Of a DNA stretch of 64,000 nt, positions 53,019 through 62,032 are shown piece by piece. The DNA is from Candidatus Contubernalis alkalaceticus. GTDB taxonomy: Bacteria; Bacillota; Dethiobacteria; SKNC01. How positions within the stretch are numbered: position 1 is the stretch's first letter; each line of letters begins with the position of its first letter. A model generated the notes under the pieces. It did no database searches. It had not been told where the DNA came from and saw nothing but the letters and a program-made list of their open reading frames with translations. A program made the position numbers and the translations under genes. The stretch lies in the NCBI RefSeq assembly GCF_022558445.1, contig NZ_CP054699.1, forward strand, positions 80,001-144,000. Direction: 5' to 3'.

Positions 53019-54788
53019 TTGAATACGGGAAAATCAGCAAAAAAGAAAGATGGGGTTATACTGTTGGTGGGCAGGCCAAACGTTGGAAAGAGTGTTATCT
53101 TTAATCGGATTACTGATTCCTATGCAGTGGTTTCTAATTATCCGGGCACTACAGTAGACATAACTTCCGGGAAATTAAGGTGTAACAAGAGGATTTTAAG
53201 GGTAAAGGATACTCCAGGGATTTACAGCTTGACGCCTTTTACCCAGGAGGAAAAAGTAACGGTCTCCCTGTTGAAGGAACAGAAAGCAGACCTGGTGCTT
53301 CATGTGGTGGATGCAAAAAATTTAGATAAGATGCTGTCCCTTACTTTTCAGTTGATGGAGGCGGGGCATCCTTTGGTTCTGGTGGTAAACATGTTGGATG
53401 AGGCCAGGGAGGTTGGGCTGGTCCTGAATTTAAAAAAGCTGGAGGAAATACTTAAAATTCCAGTTATAGGTACAGTTTCTATAAAGGGGCAGGGAATAGA
53501 GCAGTTAAAAAAAATCATCTGTAAGGAACTAAATAGTAATAAAAGAAACCAAAAAACAGTTTTTAAAAGCTCTTATCCCGGAGAGCTGCAAAGACAAAGG
53601 GCGGCCAGGGAAGTAGTAAAAGAAGTGTCCAGTTCACAAAAAAAAAGACCACAAATCCTGGGGGACAGGCTTAGTTTATTGACCATGCACCCTTTTTGGG
53701 GACTTTGTTTTCTGGCTCTGGTTTTATATTACGGCCTTTATAAATTTGTAGGTATGTTTGGGGCAGGGGCTTTGGTAGATTTTATGGATGGTTATCTATA
53801 TCAGCAATTGGTTATGCCTTGGTTAATCAGACAGGGTCACTGTATCCCCTTTTTCTGGTTGGAACAGTTTTTGTACGCAGAATATGGCCTATTTAACCTT
53901 GGGCTTCGATACAGCATGGCGGTAGTCTTACCCATTGTAACTTCTTTTTTTATATTTTTTTCTGTTGTTGAAGATTCAGGATATCTTCCCCGCCTGGCCA
54001 TGCTTTTGGACAGACTCTTTAAAAAATTTGGGCTAAATGGCCGTTCCGTTATTCCTTTAATTTTAGGGCTGGGTTGTGGAACTATGGCGGTTATGGCCGC
54101 CAGAACTTTGGAAACCAAAAGGGAAAGATTTATTTGCGTGCTGCTGTTAGCCTTAGGTATACCCTGTTCAGCACAGCTGGGTTTGATTCTGTCTATTCTG
54201 GCGGGACAGCCTCGGGCCCTGGCAGTATGGGCTGTCAGCCTTCTGTTGATACTAGGGATGACCGGTTATTTGTTAGATAAAATTCTTCCGGGTACAAATC
54301 CCCATTTCTATATGGAGATACCTCCCCTGCGCATTCCCCATGGTAAGGCACTGTTTAATAAAACTTTTGCCAGGATCAAATGGTATATGAAAGAAGTAAT
54401 ACCGCTTTTTTTTCTGGTCAGTGTGATTATGTGGGTCGGGGCAATGTCAGGATTGCTTGACTATGTAATCCTGCTGCTGGCCCCTCTATTGAGAGTAATG
54501 AATCTGCCTGAGGAAATGGCGCCAATTTTTATTTTGGGTTTTTTTCGTCGGGATTATGGTGCTGCCGGACTTTATGATTTGGTTAAGATAGGAACGTTAA
54601 GCACATCTCAGCTGGTGGCAGCCTCTCTCACCCTGTCTCTATTTTTACCCTGTATTGCTCAGTTTATCATGGTGATAAAAGAACAGGGCCTGTTTAGAGG
54701 AATGGTCATTTTAGTCAGTGTCCTCTTTGCTGCTTTCGGTGCCGGATATTTATTGAGTAGGATTTTAAACATAGTGCCATTGTTATAA
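53019..54788 (+). CDS. feoB: ferrous iron transport protein FeoB (short form)
   Basis: A 589-residue Fe(II) permease with an N-terminal G domain. GRPNVGKS (G1) is near residue 18, DTPGIYSL (G3) near 64, NMLDEAR (G4) near 125, and SIKGQGIEQL (G5) near 155. Two Gate regions follow, including VVEDSGYLPRLAMLLDR, GLGCGTMAVMAARTLE and FFRRDYGAAGLYDL. At 589 residues it is shorter than most FeoB. TTG at 53019. Iron need is consistent with an anaerobe. No Fur box or riboswitch was recognised upstream. feoA follows immediately. Confidence 0.9.
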   Translation: MNTGKSAKKKDGVILLVGRPNVGKSVIFNRITDSYAVVSNYPGTTVDITSGKLRCNKRILRVKDTPGIYSLTPFTQEEKVTVSLLKEQKADLVLHVVDAKNLDKMLSLTFQLMEAGHPLVLVVNMLDEAREVGLVLNLKKLEEILKIPVIGTVSIKGQGIEQLKKIICKELNSNKRNQKTVFKSSYPGELQRQRAAREVVKEVSSSQKKRPQILGDRLSLLTMHPFWGLCFLALVLYYGLYKFVGMFGAGALVDFMDGYLYQQLVMPWLIRQGHCIPFFWLEQFLYAEYGLFNLGLRYSMAVVLPIVTSFFIFFSVVEDSGYLPRLAMLLDRLFKKFGLNGRSVIPLILGLGCGTMAVMAARTLETKRERFICVLLLALGIPCSAQLGLILSILAGQPRALAVWAVSLLLILGMTGYLLDKILPGTNPHFYMEIPPLRIPHGKALFNKTFARIKWYMKEVIPLFFLVSVIMWVGAMSGLLDYVILLLAPLLRVMNLPEEMAPIFILGFFRRDYGAAGLYDLVKIGTLSTSQLVAASLTLSLFLPCIAQFIMVIKEQGLFRGMVILVSVLFAAFGAGYLLSRILNIVPLL

Positions 54789-54798
54789 GGGGGAGAAT

Positions 54799-55044
54799 AT
54801 GAAAAAAAATCAGGCAGCTGTAAAATTGACAGAATTAAAAAAGGGTAGTAATGGAATTATCAAAGATATCGGCACAGACTGGGAGAAAAGCCGTAAGCTG
54901 TTAACCCTGGGGATTTTACCGGGGGAAGAGTTTACTCTGCTGCAGAAATATCCCGTTATTCTCCTTAAGCTGGGTTATTCCTTTGTGGCAGTTGATGAAA
55001 GCCTGGGAGAAAAAATACAGGTTATTATTCAGAATGAGGGATAA
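54799..55044 (+). CDS. feoA: FeoA domain protein
   Basis: An 81-residue SH3-fold FeoA protein (TLGILPGEEFTLLQKYPVILLKLGYSFVAVDESLG) that assists FeoB at the membrane. It starts 10 bp after feoB, with GGGGGAG upstream. It is downstream of feoB, whereas FeoA usually precedes it. The order here may be a lineage feature. Confidence 0.88.
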   Translation: MKKNQAAVKLTELKKGSNGIIKDIGTDWEKSRKLLTLGILPGEEFTLLQKYPVILLKLGYSFVAVDESLGEKIQVIIQNEG

Positions 55045-55051
55045 GGATTAA

Positions 55052-55060
55052 TTTGTCGAA
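55052..55060 (+). promoter_or_regulatory. Spo0A box upstream of spoIIE promoter
   Basis: TTTGTCGAA is a perfect match to the 0A box (TTTGTCRAA). A second, weaker box on the minus strand, TTTGTCACA, lies at 55086-55094 near the -35. In B. subtilis spoIIE is activated by Spo0A~P. Confidence 0.65.
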
Positions 55061-55090
55061 AAAAAAATTAGGTGCTCCTCCCCGGTGTGA

Positions 55091-55119
55091 CAAAATTTTT
55101 GGAAGAGTTGGTTTATAAT
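55091..55119 (+). promoter_or_regulatory. spoIIE promoter (sigma-A type, poor -35)
   Basis: A perfect TATAAT lies at 55114-55119 with no good -35 (55091-55096 reads CAAAAT). A missing -35 with Spo0A boxes upstream is typical of Spo0A-activated promoters. Transcription would start near 55126, 27 bp before the preferred start. Confidence 0.6.
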
Positions 55120-55152
55120 GGAATGAAATACTTGGGACAAGGAGGAGCTGTT

Positions 55153-57363
55153 GTGAAAATTAAAGGAGGAGCGATTCAAAGTTATCAAAAATCGTATAGT
55201 CCCACAGCCAATGGGAGTTTAAAATACTTCAACGCAAAGGAAATCCTGCAAAATGTGGGACAGGCTCTCCTCAGGGGTCGGTTTTTTCTATGTATGGTGG
55301 GATTTCTATTAGGCAGGTCAGTTTTTCTTGGGGAACTGGCGCCCTTCGGCCTGGCATATTGGGCGGTTGTTTTTACCATATCTCCCTATAAGAGTCTATA
55401 TGTTGCCTTAAGTATAATTGCCGGAAGTCTTACCCACTCTCTGGGTTGGTATCCATTGAATTTGGCTTTAGGTATCCTTATTTTTACTTTTGTGAGCCAT
55501 CTTTTTAAAAGAAGTAAATTTGAAATACCAGGATGGGTTATTTTATCCGTTTCAATGATTTTGGCCTTTTTACCTCAATACATAACTAACTATTATTTTT
55601 TATACGATGCGGTTCTTTTTGCCTTTGAAGTTGTCCTGGCACTTTTAGCCTGGTCGGTTTTCTTTGTGGTGGTACCTTTCTTAAAAGAAGGCATTCCCTC
55701 CAGGAGCTTGACTTTTGAAGAGGGGATCAGTTTGATGCTTACCAGTGTAATTATGATTACTGGAATCGGGGAAGGAACCATTGGCCTGGTTAATTTTCAA
55801 AGCCTAATCAGCAAGTTTATTATTATTTCTTTTGGTTTTTTAGGGGGCGGAGGGTTAGGTGCTGCCGCCGGCGCTGTGCTGGGTTTTATTAGAATATTAC
55901 ACGGCGGGGAACAGCTGGTGGCATTGATGGGTATATTCACTCTTACCGGACTAATGGCTGGAACTTTTCGGGAACTGGGAAAACTGGGTTCTGCAACCGG
56001 TTACCTGATCGGTTCCCTTCTTTTAAGTTTTTACTTTTTTGATATACCTAGTTTGATGCCGGTTCTATTAGAAGATGTTGTAGTTTTAATGGCTTTCATG
56101 CTGATTCCTAAAAGTGTTTATTCCAGGCTTACTCTGATGCACGGTAGAATGAGAAAACAGCAAAATATAAAGAAGCGAGAAGAAAGGGCTTCCCAGGAGG
56201 AGAAAGCAAGCAATGTCAGCATGAATAGAGTGAGAGACCTGGCTAACATCTTTGAAGAAATTGCAGCCTCTTTGGACTACAGTGAAGAAGAGTCTGAGGT
56301 GGAAGAGAGCTCATGTTTTCTGGTGGACAGAATTGCAGTGAAAGTATGCAATCCCTGCAATCAGTATGACCGGTGTTGGAAGAGAGATATACACAAAACT
56401 AAAAAAAGTATGCAGGAGCTGTTGGGCAGCCTTGAGAAGAATGGTAAATTAACGGTACGGCAGCTGCCTATTAATTTGTACAAAACCTGCAGCCGAAAAA
56501 AAGAGCTGACCCAATCAGCTAACAGCTTGTGGGAGCTTTACCAGGTTAGTAATGTCTGGCAGCAAAAGGTAAAGGGAAGTCAGGAAATTGTTAGTGCCCA
56601 ACTGCAGGGTATGTCTGAGGTTATTAAAGAACTTTCCGGAAAAATAAATACTGTGGAAAAACCTGCAGAAACTGAGGGTCAGCAGAGAGAATATACCATC
56701 GAATTGGGGGTTGCCCAAATGGCCCGGGCGGAAGAAGAAGTCTCAGGAGATTCTTTCAATTTCTTTCAGTTAAAAGAAGCAAAGCAGGTGGTTGTAGTAA
56801 GCGATGGTATGGGTTGTGGGAAAAAGGCACAGAATGAAAGCCTGGTGACAGTAAACCTTCTGGAAAAGTTATTACAGTTGGGATTGGAGCGGGAGGTGGT
56901 AACTCGAACCGTAAATCAACTACTGCAGCTCAGGTCCAAGGAGACCTTTTCCACCGTAGACATGATGTTGTTAGATTTAAAAAAAGGCCAGGGAGAATTT
57001 ATTAAAATTGGTGCCTGTCCAAGTTTCATAAAAAGAGGAGATACAGTCCGGGAGATCAATGGCTGCTCTTTGCCCATGGGCATTGTTTCCGTTATGGAAC
57101 CTTCGGTCAGCCGGGAAAAGCTTCTTCATGATGATTATATTTTTTTCATCACCGATGGGTTTACAGAGCTCCGAGGAGGGAAAGTCAAGGAAAGTTGGCT
57201 TAAGGAAATAATCAAGGGAATGAAACCTGTCCATCCACAAATTATGGCTGACAATCTCCTGGACGAAGCCTATCAAAAATCAGGGGGAAAAGCGAAGGAT
57301 GACTTTACCGTAGTGGTCTGCCGGGTAATACGATTGAAGAATAGAGCCAATCAGCCTGCTTGA
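55153..57363 (+). CDS. spoIIE: stage II sporulation protein E
   Basis: The septal PP2C phosphatase that dephosphorylates SpoIIAA and activates sigma-F. The 736-residue protein has an N-terminal region of about ten transmembrane helices (to about residue 325). A cysteine-rich linker, VCNPCNQYDRCWKRD, is near residue 400. The C-terminal PP2C domain has MARAEEEVSGDSFNFF, VVVSDGMGCGKKAQNES and FFITDGFTELRGGK with its metal-binding aspartates. The GTG at 55153 has AAGGAGGAGC upstream and lies downstream of the promoter, so a longer frame from 55072 is not translated. Stop is at the edge of repeat C. Confidence 0.97.
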   Translation: MKIKGGAIQSYQKSYSPTANGSLKYFNAKEILQNVGQALLRGRFFLCMVGFLLGRSVFLGELAPFGLAYWAVVFTISPYKSLYVALSIIAGSLTHSLGWYPLNLALGILIFTFVSHLFKRSKFEIPGWVILSVSMILAFLPQYITNYYFLYDAVLFAFEVVLALLAWSVFFVVVPFLKEGIPSRSLTFEEGISLMLTSVIMITGIGEGTIGLVNFQSLISKFIIISFGFLGGGGLGAAAGAVLGFIRILHGGEQLVALMGIFTLTGLMAGTFRELGKLGSATGYLIGSLLLSFYFFDIPSLMPVLLEDVVVLMAFMLIPKSVYSRLTLMHGRMRKQQNIKKREERASQEEKASNVSMNRVRDLANIFEEIAASLDYSEEESEVEESSCFLVDRIAVKVCNPCNQYDRCWKRDIHKTKKSMQELLGSLEKNGKLTVRQLPINLYKTCSRKKELTQSANSLWELYQVSNVWQQKVKGSQEIVSAQLQGMSEVIKELSGKINTVEKPAETEGQQREYTIELGVAQMARAEEEVSGDSFNFFQLKEAKQVVVVSDGMGCGKKAQNESLVTVNLLEKLLQLGLEREVVTRTVNQLLQLRSKETFSTVDMMLLDLKKGQGEFIKIGACPSFIKRGDTVREINGCSLPMGIVSVMEPSVSREKLLHDDYIFFITDGFTELRGGKVKESWLKEIIKGMKPVHPQIMADNLLDEAYQKSGGKAKDDFTVVVCRVIRLKNRANQPA

Positions 57364-57469
57364 GTGAACTCGTTTCAGCAGCTGAAACATCGGGGAATCA
57401 GGTGGGGGCTCTACTCCACCGGATTAAAAGCCCCACCTACGCTAACGCTTAGGGGTGGGGGTCTTATAC
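57364..57469 (+). repeat. three-hairpin dispersed repeat, copy C
   Basis: The best-kept copy. It begins one base after the spoIIE stop. Three hairpins: GTTTCAG-CAG-CTGAAAC; GGTGGGGG-CTCTACTCCACC; and CCCCACC-(14 nt)-GGGGTGGGG. In its first half a frame reads VNSFQQLKHRGI, with no match to a protein. It resembles the tnpB 3' end and omega-RNA scaffold of IS200/IS605 elements; see copies A and B. Confidence 0.82.
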
Positions 57470-57470
57470 A

Positions 57471-57505
57471 AAGGAGCCTGGGAAAAGCCCAGGCTCCTTT
57501 CATTG
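57471..57505 (+). terminator. terminator after spoIIE and repeat C
   Basis: AAGGAGCCTGGG and CCCAGGCTCCTT form a 12-bp perfect stem with an AAAAG loop; only TTT follows. Confidence 0.8.
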
Positions 57506-57522
57506 TAAGAATGCCAAGAGAT

Positions 57523-57659
57523 TGCCAAGTGTCAAGGGGAGATTTTCAAGGTTGTCAGGGGGACGGTTCTTCTAATAATGCTATTATTTCTATTTCTGCC
57601 ATATCATGGTTTGTCAGAAAAACCGTCCCCTTGACATTTTGACATTTTTGGCACTTGGA
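57523..57659. repeat. MITE-like element with GGGGACGGTT/AACCGTCCCC inverted repeat
   Basis: An outer TGCCAAGTGTCAAGG and its near-complement (CTTGACATTTTGACATTTTTGGCA) frame inner arms GGGGACGGTTCTTCT (57559) and GTCAGAAAAACCGTCCCC (57613-57630). It is 137 bp with no ORF. I recall such GGGGACGGTT palindromes as common in anaerobic Firmicutes, linked to REP/RAYT-type transposases; this needs a search. In the 460-bp gap before tilS, a possible tilS promoter TTGACA-17-TATTAA (57675-57703) overlaps the edge. Confidence 0.7.
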
Positions 57660-57823
57660 TCTGCTTCTTGAAGCTTGACATGCTTTGGGAAAAATAATAT
57701 TAAACTGTATTTCGGGGTATGATTATGAATAGTTTTCTTTTATAATGATATTATGTCAAAATTACTTTATCATGGATATTTTGGTTTATAATGCTTAATA
57801 TGAAGGGGCAAAATTAAAAGTTT

Positions 57824-59248
57824 ATGAAGAATGAAATGAGAATTACAGCAGCAGCTAAAAATCTTTTGTTAGAAGGAGACAGGGTTCTGGTGGCAGTTTC
57901 CGGGGGGCCCGATTCTGTATGTCTGCTGCATATTTTAAATAAATTATCGGGGCCGCTCAACCTTAAACTTTTTGTTTTCCATTTGGATCACCAGCTTAGG
58001 GGAGAGAGTTCCTGTCAGGAATCCCAGTTTGTTAAACAGCTGGCAGAGAACCTGGGGATTCCGTCATATAATGAATCATTTAATGTTTCCAGGTACCGCA
58101 GGATTACCGGACTTTCCCTGCAGGATGCTGCTCGCAAAGTCAGGTTGAGGCTTTTGGCCAGAACAGCTGAAAAGATTGATGCTTCCAAGGTTGCTTTAGG
58201 TCATAATTCTGATGACCAGGTGGAAACAATATTGATGAGACTGCTTAGGGGAACTGGAGCAGGGGGGTTGGCTGGAATGAGCTTGATGGATGATTTTCCA
58301 GGAAAAAACCAGATTTCTATTATTCGGCCGCTGCTGGAAACCTCTCGGCAAGAAATTGAAGAGTACTGCCGAGAGAATCACCTGTCTTACTGCATAGACC
58401 CCAGTAATTTGAAGCCAGTATATCAACGGAATAAGATCCGTCTGAAACTGATACCCTATCTGGAGGAGCAATATAACCCTGGGATTAAAGAAGTTCTGCT
58501 GAACATGTCCCGAAGTTTAGCCAGAGAAAACAGCTTTATGGAGCAGCAGGCATGTTGGGTTTTTTCTGATGTGTTGTTGGAACATACTTCGGATAGGGTG
58601 GTTCTGGAGGGTTCTCATATAATGAATCTGCATCCGGCATTGCAGTGGAGGATTCTCAGAATGGCTCTGGAAAGGCTGAAAGGAAACCTTACTGAAGTGG
58701 AATACAAACACTTGGAGGCTATTTTGGAAATGCTTGTTAGGGGAAGTCCCCATGGCAGTTTGAGTCTTCCGGGGAACGTCATCATTAAAAAAAGTTACAG
58801 TCGTCTGCTCTTCTTGAAAAATTATCAGGAAAAAGCAAAAAAGTTGCTGAAGAAGGTAATGATACAGGTGCCGGGTATTACGGCAGTACCTGAACTGAAC
58901 TTGAAAATTCAGGCGGAGATTAAAAATAAGGATGGACTGCCCTGGCCTCCAGACCCCAAAAAAGAAGCATACCTGGATTATGACCGGGTGATGCGGCCTT
59001 TATATCTGGTCCTGCGCTGGCCCGGGGCCAGGTTTAAACCTCTGGGGCTTAAGGGCAGCAAAAAAGTAAAGGATTTTTTAATAGACCAAAAGGTGCCCCT
59101 GGAAGAGAGGGATAAAGTGCCCCTAATTATCGGAGGAACCGATATTCTTTGGATCGTGGGAATCAGAGTATCTCATCCCTGCCGTTTGACGGAGAAGACC
59201 CAGAAAGTTTTGGTTTTGACGGCAAAAAAAACACAGAGAGGGTGTTAG
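57824..59248 (+). CDS. tilS: tRNA(Ile)-lysidine synthase
   Basis: It converts C34 of tRNA-Ile(CAU) to lysidine so that AUA codons are read. The 474-residue protein has the PP-loop VAVSGGPDSVCLL near residue 23, FHLDHQLRGE, and GHNSDDQVETILMRLLRGTGAGGLAGM near residue 125. A C-terminal TilS_C domain follows, with RWPGARFKPLGLKGSKKVKDFLID. Start ATG 57824. hpt follows 2 bp after its stop codon. Confidence 0.97.
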   Translation: MKNEMRITAAAKNLLLEGDRVLVAVSGGPDSVCLLHILNKLSGPLNLKLFVFHLDHQLRGESSCQESQFVKQLAENLGIPSYNESFNVSRYRRITGLSLQDAARKVRLRLLARTAEKIDASKVALGHNSDDQVETILMRLLRGTGAGGLAGMSLMDDFPGKNQISIIRPLLETSRQEIEEYCRENHLSYCIDPSNLKPVYQRNKIRLKLIPYLEEQYNPGIKEVLLNMSRSLARENSFMEQQACWVFSDVLLEHTSDRVVLEGSHIMNLHPALQWRILRMALERLKGNLTEVEYKHLEAILEMLVRGSPHGSLSLPGNVIIKKSYSRLLFLKNYQEKAKKLLKKVMIQVPGITAVPELNLKIQAEIKNKDGLPWPPDPKKEAYLDYDRVMRPLYLVLRWPGARFKPLGLKGSKKVKDFLIDQKVPLEERDKVPLIIGGTDILWIVGIRVSHPCRLTEKTQKVLVLTAKKTQRGC

Positions 59249-59250
59249 TA

Positions 59251-59775
59251 ATGCAGGATAAACTACATGTATTGTTGAGTAGGGAACAGATTATAAAAAA
59301 AGTTGAGCATTTGGCCCAGGAAATTTCTCAGGAATATCAGGGAGAAGAACTGTTGATGATATGCATCTTAAAGGGAGCGGTAGTGTTTTTTTCGGATTTA
59401 ATTCGAAGCATATCTGTGCCGGTAAAAATAGATTTTATGGCAGTGTCCAGCTATGGCAAAGCCACAAAAACCTCTGGGGTGGTCCAGATTATAAAGGATT
59501 TGGATGCCAGCTTAAAGGGTCGACATGTGGTTATTGTGGAGGATATTATCGATACAGGTTTAACGTTGAAGTATCTGGTGGAAAATCTAGAAGCTCGTAA
59601 ACCAGCTTCTTTAAAAATATGTGTTCTGCTGGACAAGGTTGATTGTCGTCAGGTGGAGATAAGTGCTGACTACCAGGGTTTTGTGATTCCAGATGAATAT
59701 GTGGTGGGGTACGGTTTAGATTGTGCGGAAAAATACCGTAATCTAGCGGATGTCTGTGTTTTACAAAGGTCCTGA
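59251..59775 (+). CDS. hpt: hypoxanthine phosphoribosyltransferase
   Basis: Purine salvage: hypoxanthine and guanine to IMP and GMP. The 174-residue protein has ICILKGAVVFFSDLIR near the start, the PRPP-binding VVIVEDIIDTGLTL near residue 90, and VVGYGLDCAEKYRNL at the C-terminus. The ATG at 59251 with GAGAGGGTG upstream gives normal length; an in-frame extension to 59149 overlaps tilS and is not a real start. Conserved tilS-hpt-ftsH order. Confidence 0.97.
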   Translation: MQDKLHVLLSREQIIKKVEHLAQEISQEYQGEELLMICILKGAVVFFSDLIRSISVPVKIDFMAVSSYGKATKTSGVVQIIKDLDASLKGRHVVIVEDIIDTGLTLKYLVENLEARKPASLKICVLLDKVDCRQVEISADYQGFVIPDEYVVGYGLDCAEKYRNLADVCVLQRS

Positions 59776-59780
59776 GTTTC

Positions 59781-59809
59781 TTGTTTTTTCAGGTTACATG
59801 TGATAAAAT
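59781..59809 (+). promoter_or_regulatory. ftsH promoter (sigma-A type)
   Basis: TTGTTT (59781-59786), 17 bp spacer, TAAAAT (59804-59809), 42 bp before ftsH. Confidence 0.65.
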
Positions 59810-59851
59810 AACAGGAAGAGTTTTTCGGGTTAATAGAGGGGGTTTATTTTT

Positions 59852-61780
59852 TTGAAAAAATTTTTCAGACAGGCTACTTTTTATATTTTGATATTAATGA
59901 TTGCTATAGCTCTCTTGCAAGCGTTCAGCCAGGGTCCAGAGCAGCCTCAAGAAATTAAATACAATGAATTTGTAAAGGCCATTGAAGCCCAGCAGGTCAG
60001 TGAAGTGGAGATAGTTGGCAATGAGGTAACGGGTGAAATGGTAGATGGAACCAGTTTCCGGGTTTATAAGCCGGAGGATGATGATCTTACCGCCAGGCTG
60101 CTGGAGTACGATGTTCCCTATAATCCACAGCCGGTGCCGGAGCCTCAGTGGTGGACAACTCTAATTACCTATATGCTTCCCTTTATAATTTTGATTGGTA
60201 TTTTTTTCTTTTTTATGCAGCAGTCCCAGGGGGGCGGCGGCCGGGTTATGAATTTTGGAAAGAGCAAGGCGCGGCTTTACGATACGGAAAGGAAAAAGAT
60301 TACTTTTAATTCTGTGGCGGGGGCTGATGAGGAAAAAGAAGAGTTGGTAGAAGTTGTTGAATTTTTAAAAGAACCCAGGAAATTTATTGAACTGGGAGCA
60401 CGGATTCCCAAAGGAGTGCTTTTAGTAGGCTCTCCAGGTACGGGAAAAACCCTTTTGGCCAGGGCTGTAGCGGGGGAAGCAGGAGTTCCCTTCTTCTCTA
60501 TCAGTGGTTCGGATTTTGTAGAAATGTTCGTAGGGGTTGGAGCATCCCGAGTTAGGGATCTTTTCGAAAATGCAAAGAAAAACTCACCTTGTATTATTTT
60601 TATTGATGAAATAGATGCGGTGGGGCGTCAGAGAGGGGCTGGCCTGGGGGGCGGCCACGACGAGAGAGAACAGACTTTGAATCAGCTGCTGGTGGAAATG
60701 GACGGCTTTGACGTCAATGAAGGGGTCATTGTGGTAGCAGCTACAAACCGTCCTGATATCCTTGATCCTGCTCTACTCAGACCAGGTCGGTTTGACCGCC
60801 AGATCGTGGTCAATGTTCCTGATGTAAGGGGCAGAGAAGAAATACTGCAGGTTCATGCCCTGGGGAAACCCTTAACTAAGGATGTGAACCTTAAAGTGGT
60901 TGCCCGTAGAACACCCGGTTTCACTGGTGCAGACTTGGAAAATATTATTAATGAATCAGCCCTTTTGGCAGGTAGAAAAAATAAAAAAATAATCGAAATG
61001 ACTGAGCTGGAGCAGGCTATTGACCGTGTTATTGCCGGAACTGAGAAAAGAAGCCGGGTTATAAGTGATTTTGAAAAGAATCTGGTGGCTTATCATGAGG
61101 CAGGGCATGCTCTGGTGGGACATATGCTTCCTCACACCGACCCGGTTCATAAAGTGTCCATTATCCCTCGGGGTAGAGCAGGAGGATTCACCCTGATGCT
61201 TCCGGAAGAAGACCGTTATTACATGACTAAAACAGAACTATTGGAGCGAATCACTACTCTGCTGGCCGGCCGGGTGGCGGAACAAATTGTTTTTAATGAA
61301 ATCAGTACCGGTGCCCAAAATGACCTGGAGAGATCTACTCATCTAGTGCGTCAGATGATAATGGAATATGGGATGAGTGACTCATTAGGGCCTTTGACTC
61401 TGGGCAAAAAACAGGACAGCCAGGTGTTTTTAGGAAGGGATCTGGCCAGGGATAGGGACTACAGCGAGGAAATTGCCAGGGCTATCGACAATGATGTTAA
61501 AGAAACCATAGAGCGTTGTTATCAAAGAGCAAAGGACTTACTCCTGGAGAACAGGGATAAGCTGGAATCCTTAGCCCAGACACTGTTGGAAAAGGAAACT
61601 ATAGATGCGGACCAGGTTGCAGCAATTTTTGAGGGACAAGAAATAACTATAGAAAATCAACATCAGAAAGTTGAGGAAAATGAACAGCCTTTACTTCAGG
61701 ATAAAAAGGCCCAAGAAGGTGTATCCAAAAGACAAGATAAGGATAACGACAGTCTTAAAGGTGAATTGCAAATTGATTAA
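59852..61780 (+). CDS. ftsH: ATP-dependent zinc metalloprotease FtsH
   Basis: A membrane AAA+ protease of 642 residues. Two transmembrane helices (about residues 5-24 and 107-127) flank an extracytoplasmic part. The AAA module has Walker A GSPGTGKT at 193-200, [11 protein letters not shown] near 250, and the SRH region. The zinc protease domain has HEAGH at 415-419. The C-terminal 40 residues are a charged tail. Start TTG at 59852 with GAGGGGG upstream. Terminator follows at about 61859. Confidence 0.97.
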   Translation: MKKFFRQATFYILILMIAIALLQAFSQGPEQPQEIKYNEFVKAIEAQQVSEVEIVGNEVTGEMVDGTSFRVYKPEDDDLTARLLEYDVPYNPQPVPEPQWWTTLITYMLPFIILIGIFFFFMQQSQGGGGRVMNFGKSKARLYDTERKKITFNSVAGADEEKEELVEVVEFLKEPRKFIELGARIPKGVLLVGSPGTGKTLLARAVAGEAGVPFFSISGSDFVEMFVGVGASRVRDLFENAKKNSPCIIFIDEIDAVGRQRGAGLGGGHDEREQTLNQLLVEMDGFDVNEGVIVVAATNRPDILDPALLRPGRFDRQIVVNVPDVRGREEILQVHALGKPLTKDVNLKVVARRTPGFTGADLENIINESALLAGRKNKKIIEMTELEQAIDRVIAGTEKRSRVISDFEKNLVAYHEAGHALVGHMLPHTDPVHKVSIIPRGRAGGFTLMLPEEDRYYMTKTELLERITTLLAGRVAEQIVFNEISTGAQNDLERSTHLVRQMIMEYGMSDSLGPLTLGKKQDSQVFLGRDLARDRDYSEEIARAIDNDVKETIERCYQRAKDLLLENRDKLESLAQTLLEKETIDADQVAAIFEGQEITIENQHQKVEENEQPLLQDKKAQEGVSKRQDKDNDSLKGELQID

Positions 61781-61858
61781 TAGTTGAGGCTTTTGGGCAT
61801 AAATAAACATCTGGTTTTTATGCAGATTAAAGAGTATAAAAATTAAACATTTACTAAA

Positions 61859-61895
61859 AATAAGAAGGCTAAAGCTTTCTTATTTTTATTTTGAG
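61859..61895 (+). terminator. terminator after ftsH
   Basis: AATAAGAAGGC and GCTTTCTTATT (one G-T wobble), then TTTATTTTG. Confidence 0.87.
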
Positions 61896-61998
61896 GTTTA
61901 TTTGTTAAATAACAAAAAATACTTTAGGCTGCCAAAAATATTTATAACATTTTATAGAAGTTCAGAAGGAATTTTCTTAAAATTGTAGAACTATATAC

Positions 61999-62032
61999 TT
62001 GGTTGCCTAGTAATAACCAAATAAGGTATAAT
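61999..62032 (+). promoter_or_regulatory. fhs promoter with overlapping dyad
   Basis: TTGCCT (62003-62008), 18 bp, TATAAT (62027-62032). TTGGTT (61999-62004) and AACCAA (62015-62020) form a dyad overlapping the -35, a possible operator. The leader is about 158 nt long. Confidence 0.6.

Noticed and set aside
57364-57642. A 92-codon frame through repeat C and the adjacent MITE
   Set aside because: It is composed entirely of repeat DNA and a terminator; no ribosome-binding site.
59149-59250. N-terminal extension of hpt overlapping tilS
   Set aside because: The ATG at 59251 has a good ribosome-binding site and gives the family length.
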